Assembly: GCA_032718475.1 (NCBI GenBank)
Contig: JAUCBJ010003593.1
Coordinates: 1 to 64,000 of the forward strand
Source: Nemertoderma westbladi
Taxonomy: Eukaryota > Xenacoelomorpha > Nemertodermatida > Nemertodermatidae
Length of the DNA stretch: 64,000 bases
Direction: 5' to 3'
Shown here: in pieces, positions 36,280 to 48,189 of the stretch
Numbering within the stretch: position 1 is the first letter of the stretch
Layout: each line of letters begins with the position of its first letter
The notes under the pieces: generated by a model
What the model was told of the DNA's origin: nothing
The model's database searches: none
Seen by the model: only the letters and a program-made list of their open reading frames with translations
Made by a program: the position numbers and the translations under genes

Positions 36280-37738
36280 AAAATGTGATAAAAAAAAAGG
36301 GAAAGGAATAATAGAAAGCATCTCTCGTCTAGGTTTCTGTTAGAGGGGAAGGTGCCGAGGACTGCGGTGGCATTTCCTCTTACCATCGCCATGGATAGGC
36401 GTTGGTGGAGGAAAGCTGTGGACCGGGGTTCATCAGTGGTATGTGCGATCCTCCTCCCTATCTCACGAATGGTGCTGGTTGCTTCAGCACCAATGGGTCC
36501 GAGGGTCTCTGTAGCTATAGTCACAAAGTGGTAGTCATGGCACAGGTCAGCGTATTTGTGTGACTTTAAACGCTCTGCTGCGGTTGCTGCTGCTCCGGCT
36601 GTCTTCTGGGACGTCGTGGGGAGGTAGGATGTCGCTAGGGTATCTCTACATGTATAGTCCCAAACAAGCATGCTGCCTTTTGACCATGGTGACAGAGTCA
36701 TTCCATCAGGTTTTTTCCCATCTCTCGTCATGCCTCTTGGTTCTAGGGTGGATGGTATACCAGCTGAGTTAAGGGCGCGGTGGATGATGTCGTTCGCTTC
36801 AGCGTGGCGGGTGTATTTGCCATAGTTGTGGATGCAGCTTAGTCCGTGTACACCTGAGGTGTTTACTTGAGTACCGCAGCTCCTACATTAATGCTCAGTG
36901 CAGATTGTTCAATGCTCAGAGCTACGCCAATTCGTCATCCTCGAGGCGGAGTCCCAGTGAAGATATTGGAAGGGCGTTTAGCCAGTCCCCAGCGTGATCT
37001 GCCCTGGCGGCTAACAGACGTGCCTTGCTGAGGGGGGTGCTAGCGGCTGCTAGTAGTTCTTCAAACCGGATAACGCTCATGGGGTGGTCCCATGCTTTCT
37101 GTATAGAAGGGTTGGGTGGTGGACTTGTTCCTGGGGGGAGATGTATCCTAGCCTGGGTTATTGCTGGATCTGTATTAACTTCAACATGAAGAGGGAGGAG
37201 TGCTTGGAGTAGGGGAGTGCATCCGAAGACTGATGCCAAAAAGGCAGGTACTGAAACGTCCCGCGTACTCCTAATGCCCAAACCCCCGAGTAATACTGGG
37301 AGGGAGGCTTGTTTCCATGCAGTGTTGTCTAGTTTAGAGTTGGTCGCCACCTCGAGGGCTTGACGGATTGTGGTTTCGAGTTGTCGGAGGGTTGGTGAGA
37401 TGAAGCATGGCGAGCACCTGAGAATATGCATCAGTTTGGGGATTGCGAAGCAGTGTCTAAGTAAGAAAAGGGCATCGTGGGAGGAGAGTAGGTGCAGTCG
37501 TTGTGTGAATCGCGTGAGGTCAGTTATCTTCTCCTGGAGAGTGGTTTCAAGTGCTGATTCTCCTAGGGGTGCCCCCAGTAGGGTCAAATTGTCAAACTCC
37601 ACTGGTTTAATGCCTGGCGTTATCTTGTCAAAGATTGCGGTGGTTGTTGTCTTAAGGTCCTCTGGGAAGCTGGGAGCGAAAATCAGTTCACACTTAGTTG
37701 GCTTGATTGTGAGCCCTAGCTTGGCTGCCTGATCATAT
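36280..37738 (-). mobile_element. 5'-truncated LDDG/REL-type LINE, minus strand
   Basis: This is a relative of the element at 53098-57425 in the opposite direction. It codes LLRHCFAIPKLMHILRCSPC, LLGGLGIRSTRDVSVPAFLA (37602-36922), then a Cys/His box near 36840 and DGKKPDGMTLSPW, WDYTCRDT and GEVGRR-like REIGRR (36731-36270). The RT catalytic core is missing because the copy begins at about 37738. A frameshift separates the two open stretches near 36900. Amino-acid identity to the plus-strand copy looks like about half, so it is a different subfamily. It sits in the intron between exons 10 and 11. Confidence 0.8.
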
Positions 37739-38873
37739 GGTTTTGTTCTAAATTATATAATTAACATAAGGTGTAATTGAGAATTTTAACTTGAGATTTA
37801 TAGTGAAGAGATGTTTAAGATCTCAAACTGCACTACATAATACGTAAGTTACATTAATTGTATAAACATTTGCGTTAAATTGAAGCTATTCGTATCATTT
37901 ATGTGAGCATGTAAATATTGTATACTATTATTTTCTAGTATTTTGGTGACAGTTATCAATATAGTGATAAAGATAGTAATATAGAGATAGCAATACAGTC
38001 AATATAGTTAATTAAATTGTTTTCAACCTAATAAATTTATCATTCCCCCCCCCCCCCCCCCCCCCATTTTATACATAATTTGTGATCAAAGAGATAAGAT
38101 CACTAAAGGCCACTCCAACTAGTTGATTGGCACTTACACCGACATCAATGGATGGCTATGCTTCATGCAGTAGGAGTAGTCCCTCTCTAGACTAAACCCA
38201 ACCCAACCCAGCCAAGCCAACCAACAACTCTTCCTTCCCTCTTTGCAATGTGGTGGTAGCCCGCCAAGTTGGTGATTGACAACTTAAATTAAGATGCTGC
38301 TACGTCAGAAAGCGGCACACATCAATAGAATTACAGGAAAACAATTAATATGTGCCTGGATTGAAAATTATATAAGATATTTATTATTAAAAAGTACCTT
38401 TCCGGTTTAAATTTTATTGCGGTTTTAATGAACTATTACTTATTTCGTTCTTGTTAGGAGAACCATGTGAATGACGACCACCTAAATTTGTACAAAATTT
38501 GGGATAATAATTTGACAAATTAATAATCGTATTTTTTGCATTTTTGCTGCTCTACTATAATATAGACATATTGAACATGTAATTATTAATTACACTTCTC
38601 ATGCATTTTTGAACGAATTTACAAGAATGCGAGCTGGGGTCCAAGTCTCCCACCCTAGGTGTCAAGTCTTCCCCCATTGAGGGAGACTTGACGCTTTTTC
38701 GAAAATATGAATTATTGGATTTAATTAAAAAATTTTAAGTGTTGAATTTCCCAAAGTTTCACATAATAATAGCAATCGTAAATGTAATGTGAAAAAGTTA
38801 AATTGGAAAAATAATTTATCTATTCTTTAGAACGATTATAACTTTTGGGGTTCAAGTCTCCCTCACTCACCCC
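37739..38873. other. Intron 10 segment, no gene seen
   Basis: A run of about 21 C (38046-38066) and a hairpin GTCAAGTCT...AGACTTGAC (38661-38692) are the only structures I see. The rest is AT-rich and unrecognised. Confidence 0.6.
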
Positions 38874-38913
38874 CTACTAACTGCAGTATTGTGAAAGTTG
38901 AATTCTAATAACT

Positions 38914-40649
38914 CACCAAGGTTAAGGCTGAATCACCAGCCGTTCGCCTCAATGGTTGGAAGGCCCACTTTGAAAAGCTCCTCAATAATGACAGGGTATT
39001 GCCTGATAAATTTATAGAAGTAAAAGTGTCTGAGTCTGTACTCCCAGATATTCCCATTGGCGATATCTCCTTTGCAGAAGTGAAGGCTGCTGCAAAGAGC
39101 ATTAAGACCAATCGTGCCAGTGGAGTAGATGGTGTTCCCCCTGAGGTCTTTAAAATACCTGAGTGTTTAAAGCTCATCTATCCCATCATAGTAGACATGT
39201 ACCGAACAACAAGAGTCCCACAAGAAATGAAAACAAATACAGTAAGTTGGTGCCAGTTCCCAAGAAGGGCAACCTAACACTCTTTTCGGGGAATCTCATT
39301 GATCTCGATTGCAGCAAAGCTATACAATAGAATTCTATTAAATCGCATCAGGGATCCCATTGAGAGACTGCTCCGTGGAAATCAGAATGGGTTCCGTAAA
39401 GGTCGTGGGACCATGGAGCCCATTTTGGCACTTAGAAGAATATTTGAAGAGTTATCAAAAAAGAAAGACAGGCATCTGGCTGTTATCTTTGTTGACTTCT
39501 TCAAGGCCTTTGATTCTGTCTCCCGCTCACGTATGTTCAGCATACTTTCATTATATGGGATTCCTGATGAAATTATTGCAGCAATCAGATCAGTATACGA
39601 TGGTTCGACAACATTTGTGTCTACTGTTGACGGTGACACAGAACCATTTGAAGTGTTATGAGGGCGTCCTCCAGGGAGACATACTTGCACCATTCTTGTT
39701 CATAATTGTGACTGACTATGTTCTACGCATGTCCTTAGATCATCATAATGATGATGGGGTGATGATAACTCCACCTACTGGATCCAGAAGTCGAGGAAAT
39801 CCTGCCAAGTACCTAACTGATCTAGACTTTGCTGATGACTTAGGAGTACTCTCAGAATCACTAGAGGGAGCCCAACGGCTCCTCAGCTCATTGGAACATG
39901 CTGCTTCTAGTGTTGGTCTTTTTATTAACTCCAGAAAGACCACAATTTTGACAGCTAAATTTGAAAGTTCTCAGCAAGTCTCTGATCGGATGAGCATAAG
40001 CTCAAAGGATGGTATGCTTGAGCATGTGGACGACTTCTGTTACCTGGGATCATGGATCCGGAAGTCAGGTGAGGACCTTCGAATACGTAAGGGAAAGGCA
40101 TGGGCAGCCTTGAATAGGCTTTTCAGGATTTGGAAGTCAGCGAGAATTAATCGGAAACTTAAGGTCCGATTATTTAGAGCAGCAGTAGTTCCAGTACTCC
40201 TCTATGGGAGTCCATGCTGGGCTCTAACTGCTGAGGACACCAAATCTCTGGATGGCACATTCACAAGAATGCTACGCCGGGTTCATTGTGTCAAGTACAA
40301 TGCTCACATCTCCAACCAGACACTATATAACATTGGAGGTGTCTCATTGGTTCCCCCAAGCTTGACACTAGAACAAAATCGCCTCCGCTTTGCAGGACAT
40401 TGCTTTCGCCGTGAGGACCAGCCAGTGCAAAATCTTGTACTTTGGCAGCCTCATGGAGTGAATAAGCATGGTGGACAGCCCATGACTTTCTTGAGACGCA
40501 TCTTAAAGGACACTGGCCTTGAAGATGCGGATGATCTAGCAAATGTCATCGGTGATAGGGAGTTGTGGCGGCGCAATTTTGTCGACAAACCGGCACAGCA
40601 TTCTTAAAAATGCAGCTGCAATACAGCATGCCGATAGTAGTAGTAGTAG
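38914..40649 (+). mobile_element. RTE-like LINE, 5'-truncated, with 36-bp target-site duplication
   Basis: A copied stretch of 36 bp (starting TAACTGCAGTATTG) flanks the element at 38878-38913 and 40650-40685, and occurs once, uninterrupted, at about 52565-52600 in copy B. The element has RT blocks SGVDGVPPEVF, VDFFKAFDS, GVLQGD and LDFADD, and a C-terminal region LRFAGHCFRRED with RELWRRNF of the RTE clade type. The endonuclease is missing (5' truncation at the TSD). At least two frameshifts (near 39240-39300 and 39655) break the ORF. The 3' end is a (TAG)n tail, as RTE elements often end in short tandem repeats. Confidence 0.9.
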
Positions 40650-40650
40650 T

Positions 40651-41740
40651 AACTGCAGTATTGTGAAAGTTGAATTCTAATAACTTATTTAACAGAATAG
40701 AATGGTTCAGTGAATTAGATGTGCACCTATAGCTACATTATCACCCTTATTGAGACTACCCGATCCCGAGTCCGGTGTCCGAGTTCGCTCAACCTAGTAG
40801 TAGTAGTAGTATTGAGACTACTATGCCATATAGCGGTGCATATTATAGCGTACTTAGTGGAGTACGACTTATGAAATCCAAATTGTGTATTATTTAACAG
40901 ATTGTATTTATTTAGATATTGTATTATTTGAATGTAAAGTACTTTTTCGAATATTTTGTCAAAAGTGGATGTCTATAGATCGATAATTTTCTGGATCATC
41001 GATTTCTCCCTTTTTAATTTCGGCAAATTTTAATTTATGAGGAAATACTGAGCGAGTAATATATTGATTTATTATATGAGTGAGTAGGAATACTACTTTT
41101 GGAAAAAGCAATTTTATTATTCAAGGGAGTATAGATGATGGACCTGAGGATTTGTTGCAGTTCAAATAATTTATTATCCATTCCACTGAAAAAACATCCA
41201 TATTTTTGAAACTAAAATCTACATTTAAGGGTATATTTATTTTTGCATAATTTTGAATATTGGTTTTAACATTTGAGATACCAGAAAATTTACCCATACC
41301 TATATAAGTTGAGTTGAAAAGATTTGCAATTCCAATTTTATCGCCTATGAATTTTTTATTTTTATCATGTTTGTCAGTCAGTTCGGTGATTTTCCGCATT
41401 TTTATTTAAGATACTATTGATGATTTTCCAGTTATCTCTTGGCGATCTTGCTCCATTACATTTGTTTTTAGTGTACAAGTTTTTTTACCTGTCTGTTGAG
41501 AGAATTAAACCTATTTCGACTGGACTTAAATTTGGAGAAATTTTCATTTGTTTTGTTGTTGCGCCATTATAAATAATTGTTTTTTTAACGTTACTTAAGT
41601 TTTGCAATTTATCGTTCCACCAGGGAGGCTGCAATATTTTTTAGAATTTTTAGATGGAGATGTTAATTTTCGACATGTCGGTGCATGCTTAATTAGGACC
41701 TTTTCAATTTCGTTTTCGAAAATCGTAGGGCGCTCCACAT
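40651..41740 (-). mobile_element. Old Jockey/CR1-type LINE fragment, copy A
   Basis: The minus strand codes fragments of a reverse transcriptase and the linker before it: a PPWWN-like region near 41630, KIGIANLFNSTY near 41330, NKSSGPSSILP at the end of the open frame (41101-41140), and, further down, a VYKKG...NYR-like block around 40980. Frames are broken many times. The same relic is in copy B, where it continues to about 52200. It was present before the duplication and was itself the target of the RTE-like insertion. Confidence 0.7.
40760..40810 (+). mobile_element. 51-bp insertion with (TAG)n tail, SINE-like
   Basis: An 11-bp direct repeat ATTGAGACTAC flanks the insert at 40749-40759 and 40811-40821; copy B has one copy of it and no insert near 52665. 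The body, CCGATCCCGAGTCCGG onwards, is short and ends in five TAG units, the same tail as the RTE-like LINE nearby. It looks like a truncated non-autonomous element mobilised by that LINE. I find no convincing tRNA promoter boxes in so short a piece. Confidence 0.75.
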
Positions 41741-42010
41741 AATTAGGCTATCTGTATTAGTTACAAAGAATAAAAGGTAACAGGAGATAATATTAATCTT
41801 TCTTAAAACGTTTACTAGAACATATCTATTACTTGAACTAAATGCTCGAAGCCAAACAATATCAAGCAGTTCTATTTAAGACACAAAATAGAGTATCTCA
41901 TGTTTCCTCAAAACTAGAATGTCAAGCTAAAAATTTAACCTGTAATAAGTTTCTTGATAGGTCGCAGAAATGGCAGATATCTTTTACTTTAAGTAAATTA
42001 TATAACTTAC

Positions 42011-42167
42011 AGATCTCATAGCATCCAATAGAGTTTACATTGAATTTCTTCCCATGTTGTGGATCGAACATAACCACTGTAATTTTTATACCAACAACAT
42101 CTCCTATAACTTCGTGTAGTTGGACTTCGACTGTGTCCATACCAGGAGGAGGGGCTACAGTGTAAAC
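42011..42167 (-). CDS. Exon 10: F5/8C-like domain part 3, copy A
   Basis: This 157-nt exon duplicates exon 6. It begins VYTVAPPPGMDTVEVQLH, ends GCYEI plus one spare T, and uses the donor GTAAGT. The spare T joins the CT at the start of exon 11 to make Ser, so the domain runs straight into the giant Pro/Ser/Thr exon. The intron that follows is about 6 kb and filled with LINE remains, including an RTE-like copy absent from the duplicate. Confidence 0.75.
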
Positions 42168-42382
42168 CTAAACAAAATATACCGAATGTATCAGGCTGGT
42201 TCATGTCATAGTTTACTGTGCATGCATTGCGATTTACACACGTGGAAGCGAGTTTGCGACTATAAAAAATTTATATCTCACAGCGGTTTTTTTTATTTCT
42301 AAATAATATAATATTGTACCTTTAATCCCACAAATGTGATCTACCTGACAAGATGTAACTATAGTAACTGTGTTGCACATAC

Positions 42383-42548
42383 CTTTACAGACTGAAGGTA
42401 AGACTCTGGATTTTGTGGGTCATCTTGATGAATAATGTGTGTGGGGGGACTATCTGAGCTCAACTCGAATAATCCTTCAGACTCAACAGTCTGTACAGCA
42501 ATGGTCACTTTCAGTTCTTGTTCTCTGTCATCCAGTTTAAAGTAAAAT
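42383..42548 (-). CDS. Exon 9: F5/8C-like domain part 2, copy A
   Basis: This 166-nt exon duplicates exon 5 with an identical predicted peptide (FYFKLDDREQELKVTIAVQ to SYLQSVK). The acceptor is CAAAACAG, the donor GTATGT. Conservation of the peptide in both copies, with only a silent difference between them, fits either a recent duplication or selection; these cannot be told apart from this sequence alone. Confidence 0.75.
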
Positions 42549-42689
42549 CTGTTTTGGGAAAGAAAATATTTCCTCTCAATATAAACTAAAATGATTGTTG
42601 TGAAAATGTAATTTGGCTCTGTCAATGATATCTTAATGCTATTACTGGAATTAAAATAAGTAAGGATTATAAAACATTGGTGATTTAGT

Positions 42690-45600
42690 CACATTAGTGA
42701 TTGGTGATATGTCACAAGGGATCAATGAGATGTCATATACATACCTATCTTTCCGCCAGGAAAGACCAGATTGACCATGTTAATGCCGCCCAAGTGCAGT
42801 CTAGCTATCAGGTGGGAATAAACTCAAACGCTATTAATACGTTGCTCCGCCGTGCAGTGACATCCCAGCTACGTGAGGCGCCAAGGAATCTAATACTACA
42901 AGGTATACCTGAAACCCCACACGAGTCAGTAGAGAATGCGGTTATGAAGTTTTTTTGCACAGCTACTTTCAATAACAGTAGAGGAAGCAAATATCTCCTT
43001 GGGAATCGAGATAACCACACGTTTGGGTCGTTTTAATTCACTACGTGGTCATCCTATAAAGGTCGTTTTTCTACGTTTACGCAGCCGGGACCGGGTATGG
43101 ATCACCCAGTCCCGGCTATCGATCACTATTACTGGATGATATCCGACAAGCAGGTCTGATCTGCCAACCAGGTCTGATCTGCCAACCAGGTCTGATCTGC
43201 CAACCAGGTCTGATCTGCCAACCAGGTTGCGCCACTGACCAGGTATGCACCACCGATCAGATTTGTGCTACCAGTGAGGTCTGAGTTGCCGACCACATCG
43301 TTTGATCTGCCCACTAATGGTGATCCACCAACCCAGGCGATGTATAGGAGTAATACATCCGCATCTCCATGGAGTGTGGTGGCTGTCTCACACCTATCTC
43401 AGCCAGTGTCTAACTCTAGTGATCCTCCAGTACCACCTGGACCTACTATTGCTGTCGTTAGCGAGATGAGTAGTATTGTACTTGATAACATAGATAACAA
43501 GGTGTTAGATACTGATAAAGCAGATGTCACACTAGGGGTGGGTAGTATGAATGGCGAGTGGTGCATGGTTAAAGGGGGAAAACGTAGTTATGTTACCCGC
43601 AATAGTATTGGTAACATACACACTACCACTAAGTTTAAAAGTGGATCTGGGTTAGTATATAACCAGTATGATCCACTGAGAAGTCGGGATGCATCCCCAT
43701 CACTACATATTGTTTTTAACCCTGTTATGTCAGTTGATGGGAACCTGCACCCAGTACTGAAATATTGTCCTGCAATCTGGATGTAACTGGAGTTAGCTGT
43801 GAGGTTACTGGAGGCACAAGTAACACAAATTAATTCTACGGAGGCTCATAAACTGCCTCCATGGGTTATTTGGAATGATAAATTGAAAAGTCCTTATAAG
43901 GTTGAACTAAGGTCTTTTCAAACAGCATCAGAAATAAATGCTGTAGGAGATGGCATTACGGGTGTGGTATTGTCTCCTGCTGAGATAGAGGCAGCAGCGA
44001 AAACACTAAACTGTTTATTTTATAGATTAACAGAAAATCTACAAAAGAGTAGTAAGTATATCAGGTTATTGTCTGAAAAGAATGGGGCTGTTTGGTTTAA
44101 CGAGGCATGCATGGAAGCCAAAGTGGTGTTTCAAGGGGGGCTTAAAAAGTGGAGAGAAAAGTGGGATGAGGTTAGCCTTAATTTGCTACAGGATAAACGT
44201 AAACAATACAAGTGCGCATTAAGGAGGGCGAGAATCAAGTATTGTATGCGGCAGTCTGAACGAATTGCATCGTTTTATAAAGGGAATTTTAAAAAGTTTT
44301 GGAAAACACTTCAAAGTGTGGGCGTTACAAATAGACAAGAACTATCAGAACCATCACCTTTTGATGTTGAGCAACATTTTCGAGAACTATCTGGAAGTGT
44401 GTCTGATTTCGAGGACATGGGGGGGGGGGGGGGGGGGGAGTCCTACAGTAAATATAGGAGTTGTAGAAAGTAAGTTTTACTTTGAATCTATCTTAGGGCA
44501 GCCATTCACTGAACAAGGAGTCACTGGAGAGTGCCCTCATTTGAAGCAGGGTAAAGCCCCAGGCATTGACAATGTGTTAAGTGAATTTCTGATTCAAGGT
44601 ACCGCGGAGTTACTATAATTACTAGTATTTTTAATGCCATGCTCTATACAGGGCACTTTCCCAGCCAATGGTCTTTGGGGGTGATTGTGCCGCTTTACAA
44701 AAAGAAAGGAAATAAACTTTATCCCGGTAATTATAGAGGTATAACTTTGTTAAGTATAATTGGAAAAATTCTTACATCACTGCTAAACAATCAGTTACAT
44801 TAGTGGGCAGGATGTTTTGGAGTTGTTATCGAGGAGAAAGCCGGGTTTAGGCCAGGATACTCAACTTCTAACCAGATGTTCGTATTAAACTCATTGATCA
44901 AGCAATATGTACAAAATGGAGGTAAACGATCTGCTTTTTTGTGGGTTTATAGTCTTTAAGAAAGCCTTCGATTCCATTGATAGGGATGCGCTTTGGCTAA
45001 AGCTGATTGTTTGGGGTTTTCTGGAAATTTTCTAAAGTTAATCAAAAGTATTTACACAAATGTTAGGTCATGTGTTCGAAAAGGTGACGATCTATCTAGT
45101 GAGTTTTGTTGCTTATTAAGTGTAAGACAGGGTGATTGTTTATCACCGTCATTATTTGCAATTTTCTTGAACAATCTGGAAAGTGAGTTAGCAAATAGTC
45201 CAATGGAATGTGTGTTACTTGAGAGTATGTATTTACTTCTTTATACGGATGATGTCGTACTGCTAGCGCTTACAGCTGAGGACCGACAGTCCTACAAGCG
45301 GCACTAATTTGTCTGGAGCAGTATTGCGCTTATTGGAGCTTAACCGTCAATGTTGGCCAATCGAATGTTGTGGTCTTCAGAAAGGGTGGGCGTTTACCAA
45401 AGGGTACTATATTGACTTACAAAGGTAACAAGTTAAAATTGGTTAATGACTATACTTATCTAGGTATCGATTTCTTGTCAACTGGGAAATTTAATTTGGC
45501 TCAATCAGTTCTGGCTGAACGTGCTAGCAAAACTCTATTTGCACTGTGACAATACTTCACTTGCTTTCCAATTTTAATGTTCAGTTTGAAGCGATTCTTA

Positions 45601-46795
45601 TTCAATACATTATTAGTTAAACCCATCCTACTCTACGGGTCCGAAGTCTGGGGTTTCAAAGCAGGGTTGGATACAGAAAGAATTAATCTTGGTTTCATTA
45701 AGTTTTTTTTAGTAAAACAATCAACATCGAACTTTGCAGTGTATGGGGAGGAATCAGGTATGTTTCCCCTTGAGAATGGTAGGAAAATTCGAATAATAAA
45801 ATTCTGGATCAAAATCCTAAAAATGCCGGAGAATAGGTTGATTAAAATAGCATACAAACTGCTGGTTAATAATGTGGAAAATGGAGTTACGACCAATTGG
45901 GCGTCGCGTGTTAGAGACTTACTAAATGAAACCGGCTTTAATGGTGCGTGGAATAGACAATCAGTGGAACAGGAAAAAAAATCATAAGTGCTTTATAGGA
46001 TTCGTACTAGGGACATTTGGGTGCAACAGTGGTGGAGTTCAGTGGATGCATCGCCAAAGGGTGAAATGTACATGAAAGAGGTGTTTGTGATTAAGCCATA
46101 TCTAGATCTCCTTAAGAAGATCTCCACGTGCAGTTGCGGCGCGCCATATCACGCATATGTAGTTTATCTCATCATCTAGCTGTAGAAACCGGGCGTTGGT
46201 TCCTGGTACCACGTAGTGATAGAATATGTCTGGTATGCGATAGAAACTTGATAGAAAATGAATCGCACTTATTGCTAGGTTGGCTGGCCTATTCTGGTCC
46301 CATCCGCACTAGGTATCTGGGAGGGTATTTTTCTAGTAATGCAACAGTGGAAAAGCTTAGGGTTTTGTATAATTGAATTAGGGGTAGTAATGTGCAAAAA
46401 GCACTTAATTTGGGTAATTTTATTGTTTCGGTATTTAAAAAAAGGGAACAGCTGTTAGGCAGCTCAATGGTAAATTAAAGCAGGAATAAATTGTGTTCCT
46501 TGAACGCCTCAGTTAATTTGTCTCCTTTTAATGTAATTTTTATTTTCACTATATTTTGTTCTGGTGTTTAATAATATAATGTTGATTTTTGAATTTGAAA
46601 TGACTGTGGTGTCGCATAATACATTTACTTTAATTTACATTTCTTGTAGATTTATTGTCTGTCATTCTAAGTGCCACTCTCTTTCTTACATTTTACTGTT
46701 ATTGTGCAAATGAAAGTTTCTTTTGGTGCTGCCGACTAAGGCATTAATTTGCTACAGTTGTAATGAATAAATATAAGAATTGTATAAAAAAATAG
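42690..46795 (+). mobile_element. APE-type LINE, copy A, endonuclease deleted
   Basis: An ORF1-like stretch (42701-43036; RNLILQGIPETPHESVENAV) is followed by a Pro/Ser/Thr-rich region, a pre-RT linker (43799-44473), RT blocks LKQGKAPGIDN (44550), GNYRGITLLS (44730), KAFDSIDRDALW (44965), RQGDCLSPSLF (45130) and LYTDDVVLLA (45240), and a C-terminal Cys-rich box CLVCDRNLIENESHLLL (46230). The endonuclease is gone: sequence jumps at about 43802 from the point that leads into it in copy B. Many stops and shifts. A probable poly(A) signal AATAAA lies near 46764. It is in the intron between exons 9 and 8. Confidence 0.75.
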
Positions 46796-47142
46796 TTAAT
46801 AAGTAAACAGGACAATCAATCAAGCAAACATTAGGCCTAATCTAAACTGTATGGTATAGTACAGTACATAAAACGGAAGTACTATACACCTATAATAGCT
46901 TCAAAATAGTTTGCAATCTTTTTCTGGTATTACAAATCGCTGATTTGCAAATAACTATAACGAATATTATTATGGAATATTTTTTAGTACCTGAGTACAG
47001 TATTATACTAGAGTGGCAGCACATCTGTAAGACATTGTATCATTGCGATGCTCGCATTGATAACACAATGCTTCCAATGGTTATTATTTCATATATAAGC
47101 TAATAATTTTTTATCTTTTATTAATTACAAAAGTTTATTTAC

Positions 47143-47299
47143 CTGGAGAGGAAACTAGCTGTATCTAGAGTAATAAATATTGAGGTCATATCCCCGTTGG
47201 GTTCAAAACCCGATCCGTCCAATGAGGCATCTTCTATTGGGGCCCCATTGGAATGATAGGCTGCCACAGGCAACGTCTCCTCAGAATTATCACAATAGT
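47143..47299 (-). CDS. Exon 8: F5/8C-like domain part 1, copy A
   Basis: This 157-nt exon is the duplicate of exon 4, with the same acceptor (ACATTTAG), donor (CCAG|GTAAAT) and phase. It reads DYCDNSEETLPVAAYHS and onwards, with Asn where exon 4 has Tyr. It opens the second cysteine-bracketed domain. The intron below it holds an APE-type LINE with an RT, and the intron above it holds a Ty1/copia RNase H relic; both relics are shared with the other copy and so predate the duplication. Confidence 0.75.
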
Positions 47300-47661
47300 C
47301 TAAATGTAAAAATAATAAGTTCTGAAGAGAATTAGAAGTAAAGACTACTGTAATTGTTTTAAGGAGTGATGTAGGTGAGTTTGCATCGCAACAGAGGTTA
47401 ATGGGTCAAATTTAATATTATTATTATGATTTTATTTATTATCATTTACATTTAAAGTACTATAAATAATTTAAAGGTCACTCGATTCAGAATGCTGGAA
47501 AATCACCATCGCAGAAATCACCATGCACTCAAAATTGGTTGCATGAGTTAGTTATTGACGAATCACGAATGGTAGAGGAGTCCCGAAAATATCACTGGGT
47601 AACTACAAAATGAGACCTACACTCCCATTGTATTACAAACAAATCAGGTGAAGAGGTCGTT

Positions 47662-47922
47662 ACACAACATGCTACTGTTTCCAGTTGGGTAAACAGAGTG
47701 GTCTTGTTAGATGGAATACTAAACGGCAGCAAACTGTTGCACTTTCTAGTAGTGGAGGCCAAGTACATGGCTATCAGTGGTGTGGGACAGGAATCATTAT
47801 AGCTATGAACTCTACTTTCTGACATGGGATATATGCAACGATCACCTACTGGATTGTTGGTCGATAATCAAGGTGCTATCAGGATGGTGGGTAATCCTAT
47901 ATTACACAAGCTCATGTGTTAG
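47662..47922 (+). mobile_element. Ty1/copia RNase H relic, copy A
   Basis: The plus strand codes broken pieces typical of the copia RNase H end: CFQLGKQSGLVRWNTKRQQT, VALSSS, YMAISGVGQES and LLVDNQGAIRMVGNPILHK. At least one frameshift and an in-frame stop occur. It lies in the intron between exons 7 and 8 and ends about 40 bp from exon 7. Confidence 0.75.
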
Positions 47923-47964
47923 TAACCCTAGTTGTTTCATATATTATTTTTTATGTTAATTTAC

Positions 47965-48189
47965 CGCATTCAGTTGGTTCATCAATACAGTTCTCGCATT
48001 GGCAGACTCCATCGCATTCTGGTGCGCAAGTACCATCGCCACAGGGAACCTCTCCTGGCACACATGTTGGCGCTTCCGTAGGTCCTAGTGTAGGTCCTAC
48101 AGTAGGTCCTGGTGTAGTTCCTCCAGTAGGTCCTAGTGTAGGTCCTACAGTAGGTCCTGGTGTAGTTCCTCCAGTAGGTCCTGGTGTAG
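47965..48189 (-). CDS. Exon 7: chimeric Pro/Thr linker plus LDLa exon
   Basis: The acceptor TTTTTATTGTAG precedes 48189 and the donor is CG|GTAAAT at 47964. The first half codes a Pro/Thr/Gly linker made of two copies of PGPTVGPTLGPT-type units; the second half is the LDLa variant TCVPGEVPCGDGTC to EPTEC found in exon 3. The 5' half and the upstream intron resemble the start of exon 11 at 36006 (same acceptor, same CTACAC start). The 3' half matches exon 3. The switch falls near 48078. I read this as an exon fused at the junction of a tandem duplication, with the frame preserved. Confidence 0.85.

Larger units (their letters stand above)
38874..48078. repeat. Intragenic tandem duplication, copy A
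   Basis: This block aligns with 52564-62850. Shared parts are an old minus-strand LINE (40651-41740), exons 10, 9, 8, LINE ORF1 sequence, a copia relic and the LDLa half of exon 7. By eye the exons are about 98% identical. The two copies differ by several clean insertions. The duplication probably began in the first part of the Pro/Thr exon, since the intron next to 48189 resembles that next to 36006, so the true left edge may lie near 35950. Confidence 0.85.

Noticed and set aside
42701-43036. A host gene duplicated at 42701 and 58665
   Set aside because: The peptide has the form of a LINE ORF1, and both copies are followed by endonuclease or RT remains of the same element.
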